A program made the translations under genes and the position numbers. Under the pieces are notes generated by a model that saw only the letters and a list, made by a program, of their open reading frames with translations, did no database searches and was not told the DNA's origin. Shown one piece after another: positions 18,907 through 28,998 of a stretch of DNA of 64,000 nucleotides. Origin of the DNA: Brucellaceae bacterium (GTDB taxonomy: Bacteria > Pseudomonadota > Alphaproteobacteria > Rhizobiales > Rhizobiaceae); assembly GCA_020637775.1 (NCBI GenBank), contig JACKJV010000011.1, positions 1-64,000 of the forward strand, in the 5' to 3' direction. How positions within the stretch are numbered: the first letter of the stretch is position 1; each line of letters begins with the position of its first letter.

Positions 18907-19758
18907 ATGAAGAACCCCTACCTGCTTCAACACGCTGCTGCGTTGGCGCTTGCCATGGGCATTTCCACGGCACATGCCGCCGACTACCAGCCGCTGATCG
19001 TTCCCGAAGAGCCCGTGGTGATGGAGGAATACCAACCGGTGGAAATCGGCTCCGGCTGGTATATCCGTGGCGATGTCGGCTATGCATTCTCTTCGTCCGG
19101 AGGTGCTTCGCCCTACCGGACCTTTACAGGAGGCGTTTACGGAAACCATGCCTGGGACACCACCGGAATCAAGGATGACTGGACGCTATCTCTCGGTTTT
19201 GGCTATCACTTCAACGACTGGCTGCGCGCTGACCTGACTGCCGAGCGTTTCCAGGGCCGGTTCGACGGGTCGACCAGCGACCCGTTTGCCTGCAACAATC
19301 CGCTTGATACGACGACGACCTGTGCATCGAACGACTGGGCGCGCTTCACCGGGTATTCCGCGATGGCCAATGCCTATGTGGATCTTGGCACGGTGGTTGG
19401 CATCACGCCCTATGTCGGGGCTGGCGCAGGTGTTACCTGGATGCGGTGGGACAGTCTGACGAATTCCAGCTTCTGCGTGGATGGAACGGCGCAATGCGGT
19501 GGTGCCGGCGCGACGATGACCAGCCATGCGGGTATGCATTCCACGCGGTTCACGTGGGCCCTCATGGCCGGTGCAAGCTACGACATTTCATCGAACCTCA
19601 AACTTGACGTGGGTTACCGTTACCGGAAAGTGCAGGGTGGCGACATGTTCGAATTCGATGCGGCGTCACAGGCGGCTGGTGCGACAGGGGCGCAAGGGCG
19701 CGATACCGGCATTTCCAGTCATGCCATCAATATCGGCCTGCGCTACGAGCTCTGGTAG
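18907..19758 (+). CDS. second Omp25-like outer-membrane beta-barrel protein
   Basis: Paralogue of the preceding barrel gene. The 283 residues have a signal peptide ending in AHAADYQP, a short acidic linker (VPEEPVVMEEY), GSGWYIRGDVGY, then barrel strands (LSLGFGYHFNDWLRADLTAE, AYVDLGTVVGITPYVGAGAG, LDVGYRYRKVQGGDMFEF). It ends INIGLRYELW, the aromatic terminus recognised by the Bam machinery. ATG 18907 is chosen because it directly precedes the signal peptide; 18844 would add an implausible N-terminal extension. Confidence 0.9.
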   Translation: MKNPYLLQHAAALALAMGISTAHAADYQPLIVPEEPVVMEEYQPVEIGSGWYIRGDVGYAFSSSGGASPYRTFTGGVYGNHAWDTTGIKDDWTLSLGFGYHFNDWLRADLTAERFQGRFDGSTSDPFACNNPLDTTTTCASNDWARFTGYSAMANAYVDLGTVVGITPYVGAGAGVTWMRWDSLTNSSFCVDGTAQCGGAGATMTSHAGMHSTRFTWALMAGASYDISSNLKLDVGYRYRKVQGGDMFEFDAASQAAGATGAQGRDTGISSHAINIGLRYELW

Positions 19759-19789
19759 GCCGGTCGCCGCAGGCGTGGGAAATTTCCGG

Positions 19790-19817
19790 CGGCGGTCCCT
19801 TGCGGGGCCGCCGTTTT
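19790..19817 (+). terminator. rho-independent terminator after the second OMP gene
   Basis: Stem CGGCGGTCCC / GGGGCCGCCG (one G-T pair), loop TTGC, followed by TTTT. Confidence 0.85.
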
Positions 19818-19893
19818 GCCTTTGCGACATGATGGCGCATTCGGGACAGGATATGGCGCGGTGCTACAATTCCGCTTGACTTGCGGGGGCGTG

Positions 19894-19936
19894 CGGGCGT
19901 ATCGCCGTCAGCGGGCCACTCCTCCCCACCGAGGAG
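19894..19936 (+). ncRNA. structured serC leader (candidate serC RNA motif)
   Basis: Two adjacent hairpins lie between a TACAAT -10-like box (19865-19870) and serC. The first is GGCG-TAT-CGCC (19896-19906), the second CTCCTC-CCCACC-GAGGAG (19919-19936). A serC leader motif of this size and position is known upstream of serC-serA in alphaproteobacteria. I identify it from position and structure, not by a covariance-model search. The -10 box would start transcription a few bases before the first hairpin. Confidence 0.55.
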
Positions 19937-19964
19937 CGTGCTATCTGGAAGGATAGGATACAAC

Positions 19965-21140
<1,176 letters not shown>

Positions 21141-21223
21141 CCTTCCAGCCCTGCCGGGCGGCCCTGATGCCGCCCGCCATCCCTTCTCATTTTCCATTTT
21201 CCTGCCCAATGGAGGTTACGTCC

Positions 21224-22816
21224 ATGGCACCCCGCGTTCTCGTTTCCGATGCCCTTTCCGAAACCGCTGTCCAGATCTTCCGCGACCGCGGAATCGAGGT
21301 GGACTTCATGCCGAAGCTCGGCAAGGACAAGGAAAAGCTGCTCGAAGTCATCGGCCAGTATGACGGCCTGGCCATCCGCTCCGCCACCAAGGTGACGGAC
21401 AAGCTGATCGAGGCCGCAACCAATCTCAAGGTGGTCGGCCGCGCCGGCATCGGCGTCGACAATGTCGACATCCCGGCGGCCAGCCGCAAGGGCATCATCG
21501 TGATGAACACGCCCTTCGGCAATTCCATCACCACGGCCGAGCACGCCATTGCACTGATGTTCGCCGTTGCCCGCCAGATCCCCGAGGCCAATGCCTCCAC
21601 CCATGCCGGCAAGTGGGAGAAGAACCGCTTCATGGGCGTGGAACTGACCGGCAAGGTGCTGGGCGTGATCGGTTGCGGCAATATCGGCTCCATCGTGGCG
21701 GCACGCGGCATCGGTCTCAAGATGCATGTCATCGCCTTCGATCCGTTCCTGTCGCCGGAGCGCGCGGTCGAAATGGGCGTGGAAAAGGTGGAACTGGACG
21801 AGCTTTTCGCCCGCGCCGACTTCATCACGCTGCACACGCCGCTGACCGACAAGACGCGCGCCATCGTGAACAAGGCATCGTTTGCGAAGATGAAGGACGG
21901 TGTGCGCATCATCAATTGCGCGCGCGGCGGGTTGATCGTCGAAGCCGATCTCGTCGAGGCGCTGAAGAGCGGCAAGGTGGCAGGTGCCGGCATCGACGTG
22001 TTCGAGGAAGAGCCGGCGACCGAAAATCCGCTGTTCAACATGGACAACGTGGTCTGCACGCCGCATCTGGGCGCGTCCACCACGGAAGCGCAGGAGAACG
22101 TGGCGTTGCAGGTGGCCGAGCAGATGTCGGACTATCTCATCAACGGCGCTGTCTCCAACGCGATCAACATGCCGTCGATCTCGGCGGACGAGGCGCCGAA
22201 GCTCAAGCCCTTCGTCAAACTGGCCGACGTGCTGGGCGCCTTTGTCGGCCAGGTGACGGACGAGCCGATCAAGTCGGTCGAGATCCTCTATGACGGCTCC
22301 ACGGCAGCGATGAACACCAAGGCGCTGACCTCGGCCGCGCTGGCGGGCCTCATCCGTTCGCAGGTGTCGGATGTCAACATGGTCTCGGCGCCGATCATGG
22401 TGAAGGAGCGCGGCATCACGCTTTCGGAAACCAAGCGCGACAAGTCGGGCGTTTTCGACGGCTACATCAAGCTGACGGTAAGGATGGCCGACAAGACGCG
22501 CGAAGTGGCCGGGACGGTGTTCTCCGACGGCAAGCCGCGCTTCATCCAGATCAAGGGCATCAACCTGGACGCCGAAATCGGCCGCTACATGATCTACACG
22601 ACCAATAATGACGTGCCGGGCATCATCGGCCTGCTTGGCACGACCATGGGCAAGGCGGGCGTGAACATCGCCAACTTTTCGCTCGGCCGCAACAGGCCGG
22701 GCGGCGATGCCATCGCGCTTCTCTACGTGGACGAGCCGGTGACGGAAGATGTGCTGGAGGAACTGCGGGCCTCAAACCTGATCCTGCAGGCCAAGCCGCT
22801 GACATTCGACGTGTAA
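21224..22816 (+). CDS. serA: D-3-phosphoglycerate dehydrogenase SerA
   Basis: First committed enzyme of serine biosynthesis. The substrate/NAD domains (about 1-320) contain GCGNIGSIVAARG and the catalytic DVFEEEPA / TPHLGAST segment. An intervening domain (about 320-450) and a C-terminal ACT domain (about 455-530, MIYTTNNDVPGIIG) place it in the 530-residue long type that is usually serine-regulated. GGAGG precedes ATG 21224; an in-frame ATG at 21209 would put the ribosome-binding site inside the gene. Confidence 0.96.
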   Translation: MAPRVLVSDALSETAVQIFRDRGIEVDFMPKLGKDKEKLLEVIGQYDGLAIRSATKVTDKLIEAATNLKVVGRAGIGVDNVDIPAASRKGIIVMNTPFGNSITTAEHAIALMFAVARQIPEANASTHAGKWEKNRFMGVELTGKVLGVIGCGNIGSIVAARGIGLKMHVIAFDPFLSPERAVEMGVEKVELDELFARADFITLHTPLTDKTRAIVNKASFAKMKDGVRIINCARGGLIVEADLVEALKSGKVAGAGIDVFEEEPATENPLFNMDNVVCTPHLGASTTEAQENVALQVAEQMSDYLINGAVSNAINMPSISADEAPKLKPFVKLADVLGAFVGQVTDEPIKSVEILYDGSTAAMNTKALTSAALAGLIRSQVSDVNMVSAPIMVKERGITLSETKRDKSGVFDGYIKLTVRMADKTREVAGTVFSDGKPRFIQIKGINLDAEIGRYMIYTTNNDVPGIIGLLGTTMGKAGVNIANFSLGRNRPGGDAIALLYVDEPVTEDVLEELRASNLILQAKPLTFDV

Positions 22817-22841
22817 GCGCCGGTTCCATTGCCGGATGATG

Positions 22842-22872
22842 AAAGGCGGCGCCGCGAGGGGCCGCCTTTTTT
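22842..22872 (+). terminator. rho-independent terminator after serA
   Basis: Stem AAAGGCGGC / GCCGCCTTT with a 10-base loop, continued by TTT, 25 bases beyond the serA stop. Confidence 0.85.
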
Positions 22873-22989
22873 CGGCCTTGCAGGGCGCCTTTCCGGTCAG
22901 GTGGTTCCATGTCTTCCACCGGAAAGATGGAACTATCCCCGCCGATGGATGTTCTTCAAATCCGTACCAAGGAAAAATTGGAGAACGAG

Positions 22990-23328
22990 ATGAAACTTCA
23001 GATTCTGGCCGCCGTTTGCATGACCTCCGCCCTTCTTGCCGCGCCTGCACTGGCGCAGACGGGAGACCGGGGTCCGAGCAGGGCGGAGCTCAGCTTCACC
23101 AGCCCTGACGAACAGGCCATGTATGAAGACAATCCCGGAATCGCCGATTTCTTTACCGATGACACGATGCAGGAAATGAAATCGGAAGAGGACATGAAGA
23201 CAGCCTATGATGCGATGGGCGACAGGGACCGCGACGAGATCGAGGCTGCCTGCGACCGGGTCAGCGAAAAGCGCGGCTCCTATGGCACGATCACGCAGGG
23301 CATGTGCGCCCGCATCGATGCGATGTAA
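22990..23328 (+). CDS. small secreted protein, function unknown
   Basis: The 112-residue product has a clear signal peptide ending LAQTGD and an acidic, helical mature part with two cysteines (EAACDR and GMCARI). GGAGAACGAG supplies the ribosome-binding site, which fixes ATG 22990 over an upstream in-frame start. It is flanked by terminators on both sides, so it is a monocistronic unit. I do not recognise the family. Confidence 0.75.
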   Translation: MKLQILAAVCMTSALLAAPALAQTGDRGPSRAELSFTSPDEQAMYEDNPGIADFFTDDTMQEMKSEEDMKTAYDAMGDRDRDEIEAACDRVSEKRGSYGTITQGMCARIDAM

Positions 23329-23350
23329 CGCGTCGACGTGGTTGACGAAG

Positions 23351-23383
23351 AAGGGTGGTTCGCTGATGGCGAGCCGCCCTTTT
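23351..23383 (+). terminator. rho-independent terminator after the 112-residue secreted protein
   Basis: Stem GGGTGGTTCGC / GCGAGCCGCCC with two G-T pairs, loop TGATG, followed by TTTT. Confidence 0.8.
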
Positions 23384-23504
23384 CGTTTGGCGCAAGAAAG
23401 CAGATCCCCGCCCATCGGGCCCACTGTCCGGGCCGGCCGGGCATCATAGCCGGATCAATCCCGCCGCCGCGGACGCAAAGCCGGGGTTCGCGTGCGGACC
23501 TTTT

Positions 23505-24404
23505 CTAGCTCGCTGCGGTCGCCTTCCTGCGACCTGCCACCTCGGCCATGGCGATGCCGCCCATGACGAGCGTGAAGGCGAGGGCCTGATAGCCGTGGAA
23601 GGCCTCGCCCAGCAGGAGGATGGAGAGCAGGGTGCCGAAGACCGGCACCATGTTGATGAACAGGCCGGCGCGGTTGGCGCCGATCAGTTCATTGCCCTTC
23701 AGATACAGCGTCTGGCTGAGCAGGGAGGGGAAGATGCCGGTATAGAGCACCACGGCCATGCCTTGCAGATCGGGCGCCAGAATGCGGCCGGACGACCATT
23801 CCCATGCCACGTAGGGAAGGCTGGCAAGGAAGGCGGCAAAGCCCAGCGTCATCATCCAGCTCTTCCAGTGCAATTGCGGGCGGAAGCGCAGCATCACCGT
23901 GTAGACGGCATAGATCAGGCAGGCGGTCAGGTTCAGCGCATCGCCGATGTTGAGGTCGAGCGTGGACAGGCGGGTGAGGTCGCCATTGGTCGCGACGATG
24001 GCGATGCCGGCCAGCGAGGCGAGCACGCCGGCCATTTGCAACCAGGCGATCCCGACGCGGAACAGGGCGAAATTGATCAGGAAGATGAGGATCGGCATGG
24101 CCGCCTGCTCGATCGACATGTTGACGATGGAGGTGAAGGCGGCGGCCGTGTAGATGGCCATGTTGAAGCCGGCGAAACCGACAGCGCCATAGGCGAAGAG
24201 TGCCAGCCAGTGCTTTCGGATGACCGGCCAGTCGCGGGCCAGTTCGCGCCGCGCAAACCAGCCCAGCAGCGCCAGCGCCACCACCCAGCGCAGCATGGTG
24301 AGCATGCCCGGCGAGACATGGCCGACGCCGAAGCGGGCGGCGACATTGTTGCCGCCCCAGAACAGGGCGGCGCCGAGAAGGAGGAGATAGGCCTGGCGGG
24401 TCAT
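23505..24404 (-). CDS. EamA/DMT-family transporter (RhaT/YdcZ-like)
   Basis: Ten-helix drug/metabolite transporter made of two EamA repeats. The first begins AYLLLLGAALFWGGNNVAAR; the second begins near the GDALNLTACLIYAVYTVML segment. It ends in a charged RRK tail. Substrates of this family are usually amino acids, metabolites or drugs and cannot be predicted here. The start at 24404 fits the first helix; an upstream extension would be charged and non-membrane. It is divergent from purA with a 191-base intergenic region. Confidence 0.88.
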   Translation of the reverse strand: MTRQAYLLLLGAALFWGGNNVAARFGVGHVSPGMLTMLRWVVALALLGWFARRELARDWPVIRKHWLALFAYGAVGFAGFNMAIYTAAAFTSIVNMSIEQAAMPILIFLINFALFRVGIAWLQMAGVLASLAGIAIVATNGDLTRLSTLDLNIGDALNLTACLIYAVYTVMLRFRPQLHWKSWMMTLGFAAFLASLPYVAWEWSSGRILAPDLQGMAVVLYTGIFPSLLSQTLYLKGNELIGANRAGLFINMVPVFGTLLSILLLGEAFHGYQALAFTLVMGGIAMAEVAGRRKATAAS

Positions 24405-24595
24405 GCGTCTCTTCGGAAAACGGGTGGCGAAACCCTGCCTTAACGTGACGCGCAAGGCCCGGCAAGGCTGGCACCGTGGTCTGCAAGTGCTGGAATTCGA
24501 AGAAATGGGGGTCGCAATCGGTCTTGCGCATCGGTATAGAAGCGCGGGTTTTCTCTTGAGAAGTCGCCGGCGCGCCGGCGCGGAAGGACAGGCAC

Positions 24596-25888
24596 ATGGC
24601 CAATGTGGTGGTCGTCGGCTCCCAGTGGGGCGATGAAGGCAAGGGCAAGATCGTTGACTGGCTGTCGGAGCGTGCCGACGTCGTGGTGCGTTTCCAGGGC
24701 GGGCACAATGCCGGCCACACGCTGGTCATCGACGGTGTCAGCTACAAGCTGTCACTGCTGCCGTCGGGCGTCGTGCGCGGCAAGCTTTCGGTCGTCGGCA
24801 ATGGCGTCGTGTTCGATCCGCATGCCTTCGTGAAGGAAGTGGCGCGGCTGAAGGAGCAGGGCGTTTCCGTGACGCCTGACATTCTCAAGATCGCGGAGAA
24901 TACGCCGCTGATCCTGTCCGTTCATGGCGAACTGGACCGGCTGCGCGAGGAAAAGGCGGCCAAGGGCACGAAGATCGGCACGACCGGGCGCGGCATCGGC
25001 CCGGCCTACGAGGACAAGGTGGGGCGGCGCGCCATCCGCGTGATGGATCTGGCCAATCCGGACACGCTGCCGGCCAAGATCGACCGGCTGCTCGCCCATC
25101 ACAACCCGTTGCGCCGCGGGCTCGGCGTCGACGAGGTCGATCCGGCGCGCCTGCTGGAAGAGCTCATGGAAATCGCCGACGACGTTTTGCCCTTCATGGA
25201 TTCGGTCTGGCGGGTGCTGGACAGCAAGCGCCGCGACGGCGAGCGCATCCTATTCGAGGGCGCACAGGGAACGCTGCTGGATGTGGATCACGGCACCTAT
25301 CCCTTCGTGACGTCCTCCAACGTGGTCGCGGGGCAGGCGGCTGCCGGATCGGGCATGGGGCCGGGGGCCATCGATTACGTGCTCGGCATCACCAAGGCCT
25401 ATACGACGCGGGTGGGCGAGGGACCGTTCCCGACCGAACAGGACAATGAGATCGGGCAGTTTCTCGGCGAACGCGGACACGAATTCGGCACCGTGACCGG
25501 GCGCAAGCGGCGCTGCGGCTGGTTCGATGCCGTGCTGGTGCGTCAGGCCATCGCCATCAATGGCATCAATGGTATCGCGCTGACAAAGCTTGATGTGCTG
25601 GACGGGCTGGACGAGATCCGGATCTGTACCGGCTACCGGCTGGATGGCGAACTGATCGACTACCTGCCGGCCAGCCAGGGCGCGCAGGCACGGGTCGAGC
25701 CGGTCTACGAAACGCTTGAAGGCTGGAAGGACACGACCGCCGGGGCGCGCTCATGGGCGGACCTGCCGGCGCAGGCGGTGAAATATGTCCGACATGTCGA
25801 GGAACTGATCGGCGCGCCGGTGGCCCTTCTGTCCACGAGCCCGGAGCGCGAAGACACCATTCTCGTCACCGATCCGTTCCAGGACTGA
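24596..25888 (+). CDS. purA: adenylosuccinate synthetase PurA
   Basis: GTP-dependent enzyme that joins IMP and aspartate in AMP biosynthesis. The N-terminal P-loop-like [11 protein letters not shown] contains the catalytic Asp/His system, completed by GGHNAGHT. Further signatures are [20 protein letters not shown] and [10 protein letters not shown]. It is 430 residues long. GGAAGGA precedes the ATG. This is a core purine gene, unrelated in position to the catabolic nucleobase cluster at the right of the window. Confidence 0.97.
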   Translation: MANVVVVGSQWGDEGKGKIVDWLSERADVVVRFQGGHNAGHTLVIDGVSYKLSLLPSGVVRGKLSVVGNGVVFDPHAFVKEVARLKEQGVSVTPDILKIAENTPLILSVHGELDRLREEKAAKGTKIGTTGRGIGPAYEDKVGRRAIRVMDLANPDTLPAKIDRLLAHHNPLRRGLGVDEVDPARLLEELMEIADDVLPFMDSVWRVLDSKRRDGERILFEGAQGTLLDVDHGTYPFVTSSNVVAGQAAAGSGMGPGAIDYVLGITKAYTTRVGEGPFPTEQDNEIGQFLGERGHEFGTVTGRKRRCGWFDAVLVRQAIAINGINGIALTKLDVLDGLDEIRICTGYRLDGELIDYLPASQGAQARVEPVYETLEGWKDTTAGARSWADLPAQAVKYVRHVEELIGAPVALLSTSPEREDTILVTDPFQD

Positions 25889-26062
25889 GCGGCATTCCAG
25901 CCGCATGCAGCACGGCGGCCCGGGTTTGATCGCAAATCAACAGGTTAAGGGTCCGTAAGGGTGGTCCGTGCTTCATTTTGGCCTTAAAAGCCTTTAACGT
26001 GACGCGTGTGTGCGGCTGCGGCCGCGCGCGTGCATGTGCTTTCGAGGACGGGTGCGGCCTGC

Positions 26063-27841
26063 ATGGCGGATATTGCTACGGTATTGAAGAAGACGATCGA
26101 CGGTCTGCCAGCCAACACGCCGGCGGTCCGCCAAAAGGTCTATGACAAGGCGCGGGCGACCATTCTCGCCAAGCTTCAGGCCCGCGATCCGAAGCCGTCC
26201 CAGACGGTCATCGACAAGCAGATGGAGCAGGTGGAGAAGGTGATCGCCGCGGTGGAGAGCGATTACGGCTTCCGCGAGCAGATCGATTCCGTCTTCACGG
26301 ATGCCTCAAGCGCAGAGCCCGGTGCGCCCGCGAGGCCTGAACCTGAGCCGGAGACGGGCGTGAGCGAAGCCGCGCCGGCCCCGGCGCAAGACGCGCCGGC
26401 TGCCGAACCGGAGGAAGAAGCGCTTTCCGGTGACGGCGAAGCCGATGCCCCTGTTTCGCGGCCGCAACCGGTCGAAATGCCGGGCGTCCACGAGGACGCT
26501 TCTGGCGTCGCCGATGTGCCGCAACAGGCGCCGGCTGCGGCAGACGTTCCGGCGAAGGCCGAAGCGGCCGAAGAGCAGGCGGATGCGCGGGCCGTGGCGC
26601 CGCCCGACACAGACAAGGACGTGGCGCGGCCCGATCCGCAAGGCGCCGTTGCGCCGCCTGCCGCGGCCGTCCTGGTGCCGTCGCTTCCCGGCAAAGCGGA
26701 GACACAGAAGCCTGAAACCGTGCGGCCTGAGACCATCCGGCCGGCTGGCGGCGGCTACATGGATGCCGAGGAAGATGTACCGGGGCGAGACCGTGACAGC
26801 GCCGCAATGCCGGTTCCCGCCGCCCGGCGCCAAAAGGCCAAGAAGAGCGGTTTCAAGGGTCTGGCCATTGCCATCGTGGTGCTGCTTCTGCTTGGCGCCG
26901 GCGGCTATGCAGCCTGGCTCAACCAGGACCGGATCATGGCCCTGATCCCCGATGATCAGGGAACGCAGATGGCGGCGACCGAACCGCCGGCTAGTGAACC
27001 GGAAGATGCAGCGCAAGGCGGCGAGGACGTGGCGCCACCGCAAGCGGCGCCGGCAGTGCCTTCACCCGGACAGGCTTCGAAACCGAAATTCACCCAGCGT
27101 CTGCAGCCCGACGGCACCGAGATCGACCCCGGCCCGGCGGGGGGCGGAACTTCGCTTGGCGAAGGCACCAGCGTGGCGCAAGTGACCGAGCCGCCACGGG
27201 AAACGGCGCCCGTCGAGCCTGAAACGGCATCGCAGGCGGAGCAGGCCACGCCGCAGCGATCCGGCGAGCCGTCCGTGGCGGTGGGCCAAAGGGCCATCTT
27301 CTACGAGGAGCGTACCGCCGTCGAGCAGGGCACGGCCGACCAGGGCAATGTGGTCTGGAGCCAGGTGGAGGAATCGCCGGGCGGCGATGCGCCCGCGGAG
27401 CCGGCTATCCGTGCCGATGTCGCCTTTCCCGAGCGCGACCTGAACCTCCGGATCACCATCCGCCGCAATGCCGACGAGACCCTTCCGGCCAGCCACATCA
27501 TCGAACTCGTCTTCGTTACGCCGGACAATTTTCCCGGTGGCGTGATCGATGACGTGTTGCGCATCACCTTCAAGGACAATGAGCAGTCGCCCGGCACGCC
27601 GCTGCTGGGCATTCCGGCCAAGATCGCCGACAATTTCTTTCTCGTTGCGCTGACGGATGGCGAGCAGGAAATCGCCGCCAACCTGCGGCTGATGGGAAGC
27701 AGGCCCTGGATCGATATTCCGGTGATCTACCGCACCGGCCGGCGGGCACTCATCACCATGGAGAAAGGCCTGTCGGGCGAGTCCGTCTTCAAGGACGTGA
27801 TCGACACCTGGACCTCTGCAGGCGAAGCCACGGGCGGATAG
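26063..27841 (+). CDS. membrane-anchored protein with long disordered segments, function unknown
   Basis: The 592-residue product has an N-terminal helical segment of about 75 residues (VLKKTIDGLPANTPAVRQKV). A long Ala/Pro/Glu low-complexity region leads to one membrane helix near residues 268-288 (GLAIAIVVLLLLGAGGYAAW) and a second disordered region. A conserved-looking globular C-terminal domain (about 410-590) contains LNLRITIRRNAD and HIIELVFVTPDNFPGG. Topology suggests a cytoplasmic N terminus and periplasmic C terminus. I have seen proteins of this architecture as conserved hypotheticals in Hyphomicrobiales but know no function. ATG 26063 is chosen over 26006, which would add a non-conserved start. 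Confidence 0.78.
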   Translation: MADIATVLKKTIDGLPANTPAVRQKVYDKARATILAKLQARDPKPSQTVIDKQMEQVEKVIAAVESDYGFREQIDSVFTDASSAEPGAPARPEPEPETGVSEAAPAPAQDAPAAEPEEEALSGDGEADAPVSRPQPVEMPGVHEDASGVADVPQQAPAAADVPAKAEAAEEQADARAVAPPDTDKDVARPDPQGAVAPPAAAVLVPSLPGKAETQKPETVRPETIRPAGGGYMDAEEDVPGRDRDSAAMPVPAARRQKAKKSGFKGLAIAIVVLLLLGAGGYAAWLNQDRIMALIPDDQGTQMAATEPPASEPEDAAQGGEDVAPPQAAPAVPSPGQASKPKFTQRLQPDGTEIDPGPAGGGTSLGEGTSVAQVTEPPRETAPVEPETASQAEQATPQRSGEPSVAVGQRAIFYEERTAVEQGTADQGNVVWSQVEESPGGDAPAEPAIRADVAFPERDLNLRITIRRNADETLPASHIIELVFVTPDNFPGGVIDDVLRITFKDNEQSPGTPLLGIPAKIADNFFLVALTDGEQEIAANLRLMGSRPWIDIPVIYRTGRRALITMEKGLSGESVFKDVIDTWTSAGEATGG

Positions 27842-27858
27842 ACCTCCGGAAGGCACGA

Positions 27859-27894
27859 ACGAAAAACCCCGGGTCTCGCGAACCGGGGTTTCGT
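27859..27894. terminator. bidirectional terminator between the convergent membrane protein gene and rpoH
   Basis: Hairpin CGAAAAACCCCGG / CCGGGGTTTCG with A-rich and T-rich flanks on the two sides, centred between two convergent genes; it can act for both strands. Confidence 0.8.
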
Positions 27895-27915
27895 CTGTTC
27901 GGCTGTGCCCGGATG

Positions 27916-28803
27916 TCAGGCGGTGGCACGCTCCTGTTCCCGGGCGGCGGCTTTCACCGCGTCCTGCACCTTTTCAAAGGCGCGCACCTCGATCTGGCGT
28001 ACCCGCTCACGCGAGATGCCGAATTCGCTGGACAGATCCTCCAGCGTGATCGGATCCTCCGAAAGACGGCGGGCCTGGAAGATACGGCGTTCGCGCTCGT
28101 TGAGCACGTCGAGTGCCTTGCCAAGCATGGCGCGTCTGTTTTCCAGTTCGTCCTGCTCGACCAGCATGGTTTCCTGGTCATCGTTCTCGTCGACAAGCCA
28201 GTCCTGCCATTCGCCGCTTTCGCCTTCTGTCGCGCGGATGGGCGCGTTGAGCGAGGCGTCGCCCGACAGGCGGCGGTTCATCGACACCACCTCTTCCTCG
28301 GACACGTTGAGCCGTGTGGCGATCTCGCGGATCTGGTCGGGCTTCAGGTCGCCTTCCTCCAGCGCCTGGATCTTGCCCTTCACCTTGCGCAGGTTGAAGA
28401 AAAGCCGCTTCTGGTTGGCCGTGGTGCCCATCTTGACCAGCGACCAGGAGCGCAGGATGTATTCCTGGATGGCGGCCTTGATCCACCACATGGCATAGGT
28501 GGCGAGACGGAAACCGCGCTCTGGCTCGAATTTCTTGACTGCCTGCATCAGGCCGACATTGCCTTCCGAAATCACTTCGCCGATGGGCAGGCCGTAGCCG
28601 CGATAGCCCATCGCGATCTTGGCAACGAGGCGCAGATGACTGGTGACAAGACGGTGGGCGGCGTCGGTGTCGCCATATTCATGATACCGCTTGGCGAGCA
28701 TGTACTCTTCCTGCGGCTGAAGCATTGGAAACCGGCGGATTTCCTCAAGATAGCGCGTCAGGCCACCCTCGCCTGAAACAACGCTTGGCAATGACTGGGC
28801 CAT
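27916..28803 (-). CDS. rpoH: heat-shock sigma factor RpoH (sigma-32)
   Basis: Alternative sigma factor directing RNA polymerase to heat-shock promoters. Region 2 contains HLRLVAKIAMGYRGYGLP and the -10-melting FRLATYAMWWIKAAIQEYIL. The RpoH-specific box QKRLFFNLRK is at 131-140. Region 4 ends with the helix-turn-helix EFGISRERVRQIEVRAFEK. It is 295 residues long, with GGAGGG upstream of the ATG. An RluA-family gene lies upstream on the same strand, separated by a large hairpin. Confidence 0.96.
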   Translation of the reverse strand: MAQSLPSVVSGEGGLTRYLEEIRRFPMLQPQEEYMLAKRYHEYGDTDAAHRLVTSHLRLVAKIAMGYRGYGLPIGEVISEGNVGLMQAVKKFEPERGFRLATYAMWWIKAAIQEYILRSWSLVKMGTTANQKRLFFNLRKVKGKIQALEEGDLKPDQIREIATRLNVSEEEVVSMNRRLSGDASLNAPIRATEGESGEWQDWLVDENDDQETMLVEQDELENRRAMLGKALDVLNERERRIFQARRLSEDPITLEDLSSEFGISRERVRQIEVRAFEKVQDAVKAAAREQERATA

Positions 28804-28857
28804 AAAGCACCCTCCGTGTGCGTTTTTCGTTCAGGCCCCCCATTTGCGGGCAGGCCC

Positions 28858-28894
28858 AAAGGCGGCCCCCGCCTTCTTGCGCGAGGCCGCCTTT
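28858..28894 (-). terminator. hairpin between the RluA-family gene and rpoH
   Basis: Perfect 10-bp inverted repeat AAAGGCGGCC / GGCCGCCTTT with a 17-base loop. It lies downstream of the RluA-family gene and upstream of rpoH. The T-run is short (TTT), so it may be a terminator or part of the rpoH leader. Confidence 0.5.
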
Positions 28895-28998
28895 CTGTTT
28901 GCTTTACATATAGGAAAGAATGCGGCGATTTCACGGAATTTTTCCGGGCGCAACGCGCGTTCACCGCTTCGTGACCGGGCGCGGCAACCGTTGCCTCT

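Noticed and set aside
24540..24595. A TATAGAAGC string before purA resembling part of the NMT1 motif
   Set aside because: Lacks the GTCA and ATTGCTC partners and any P1/P2 pairing; chance match.
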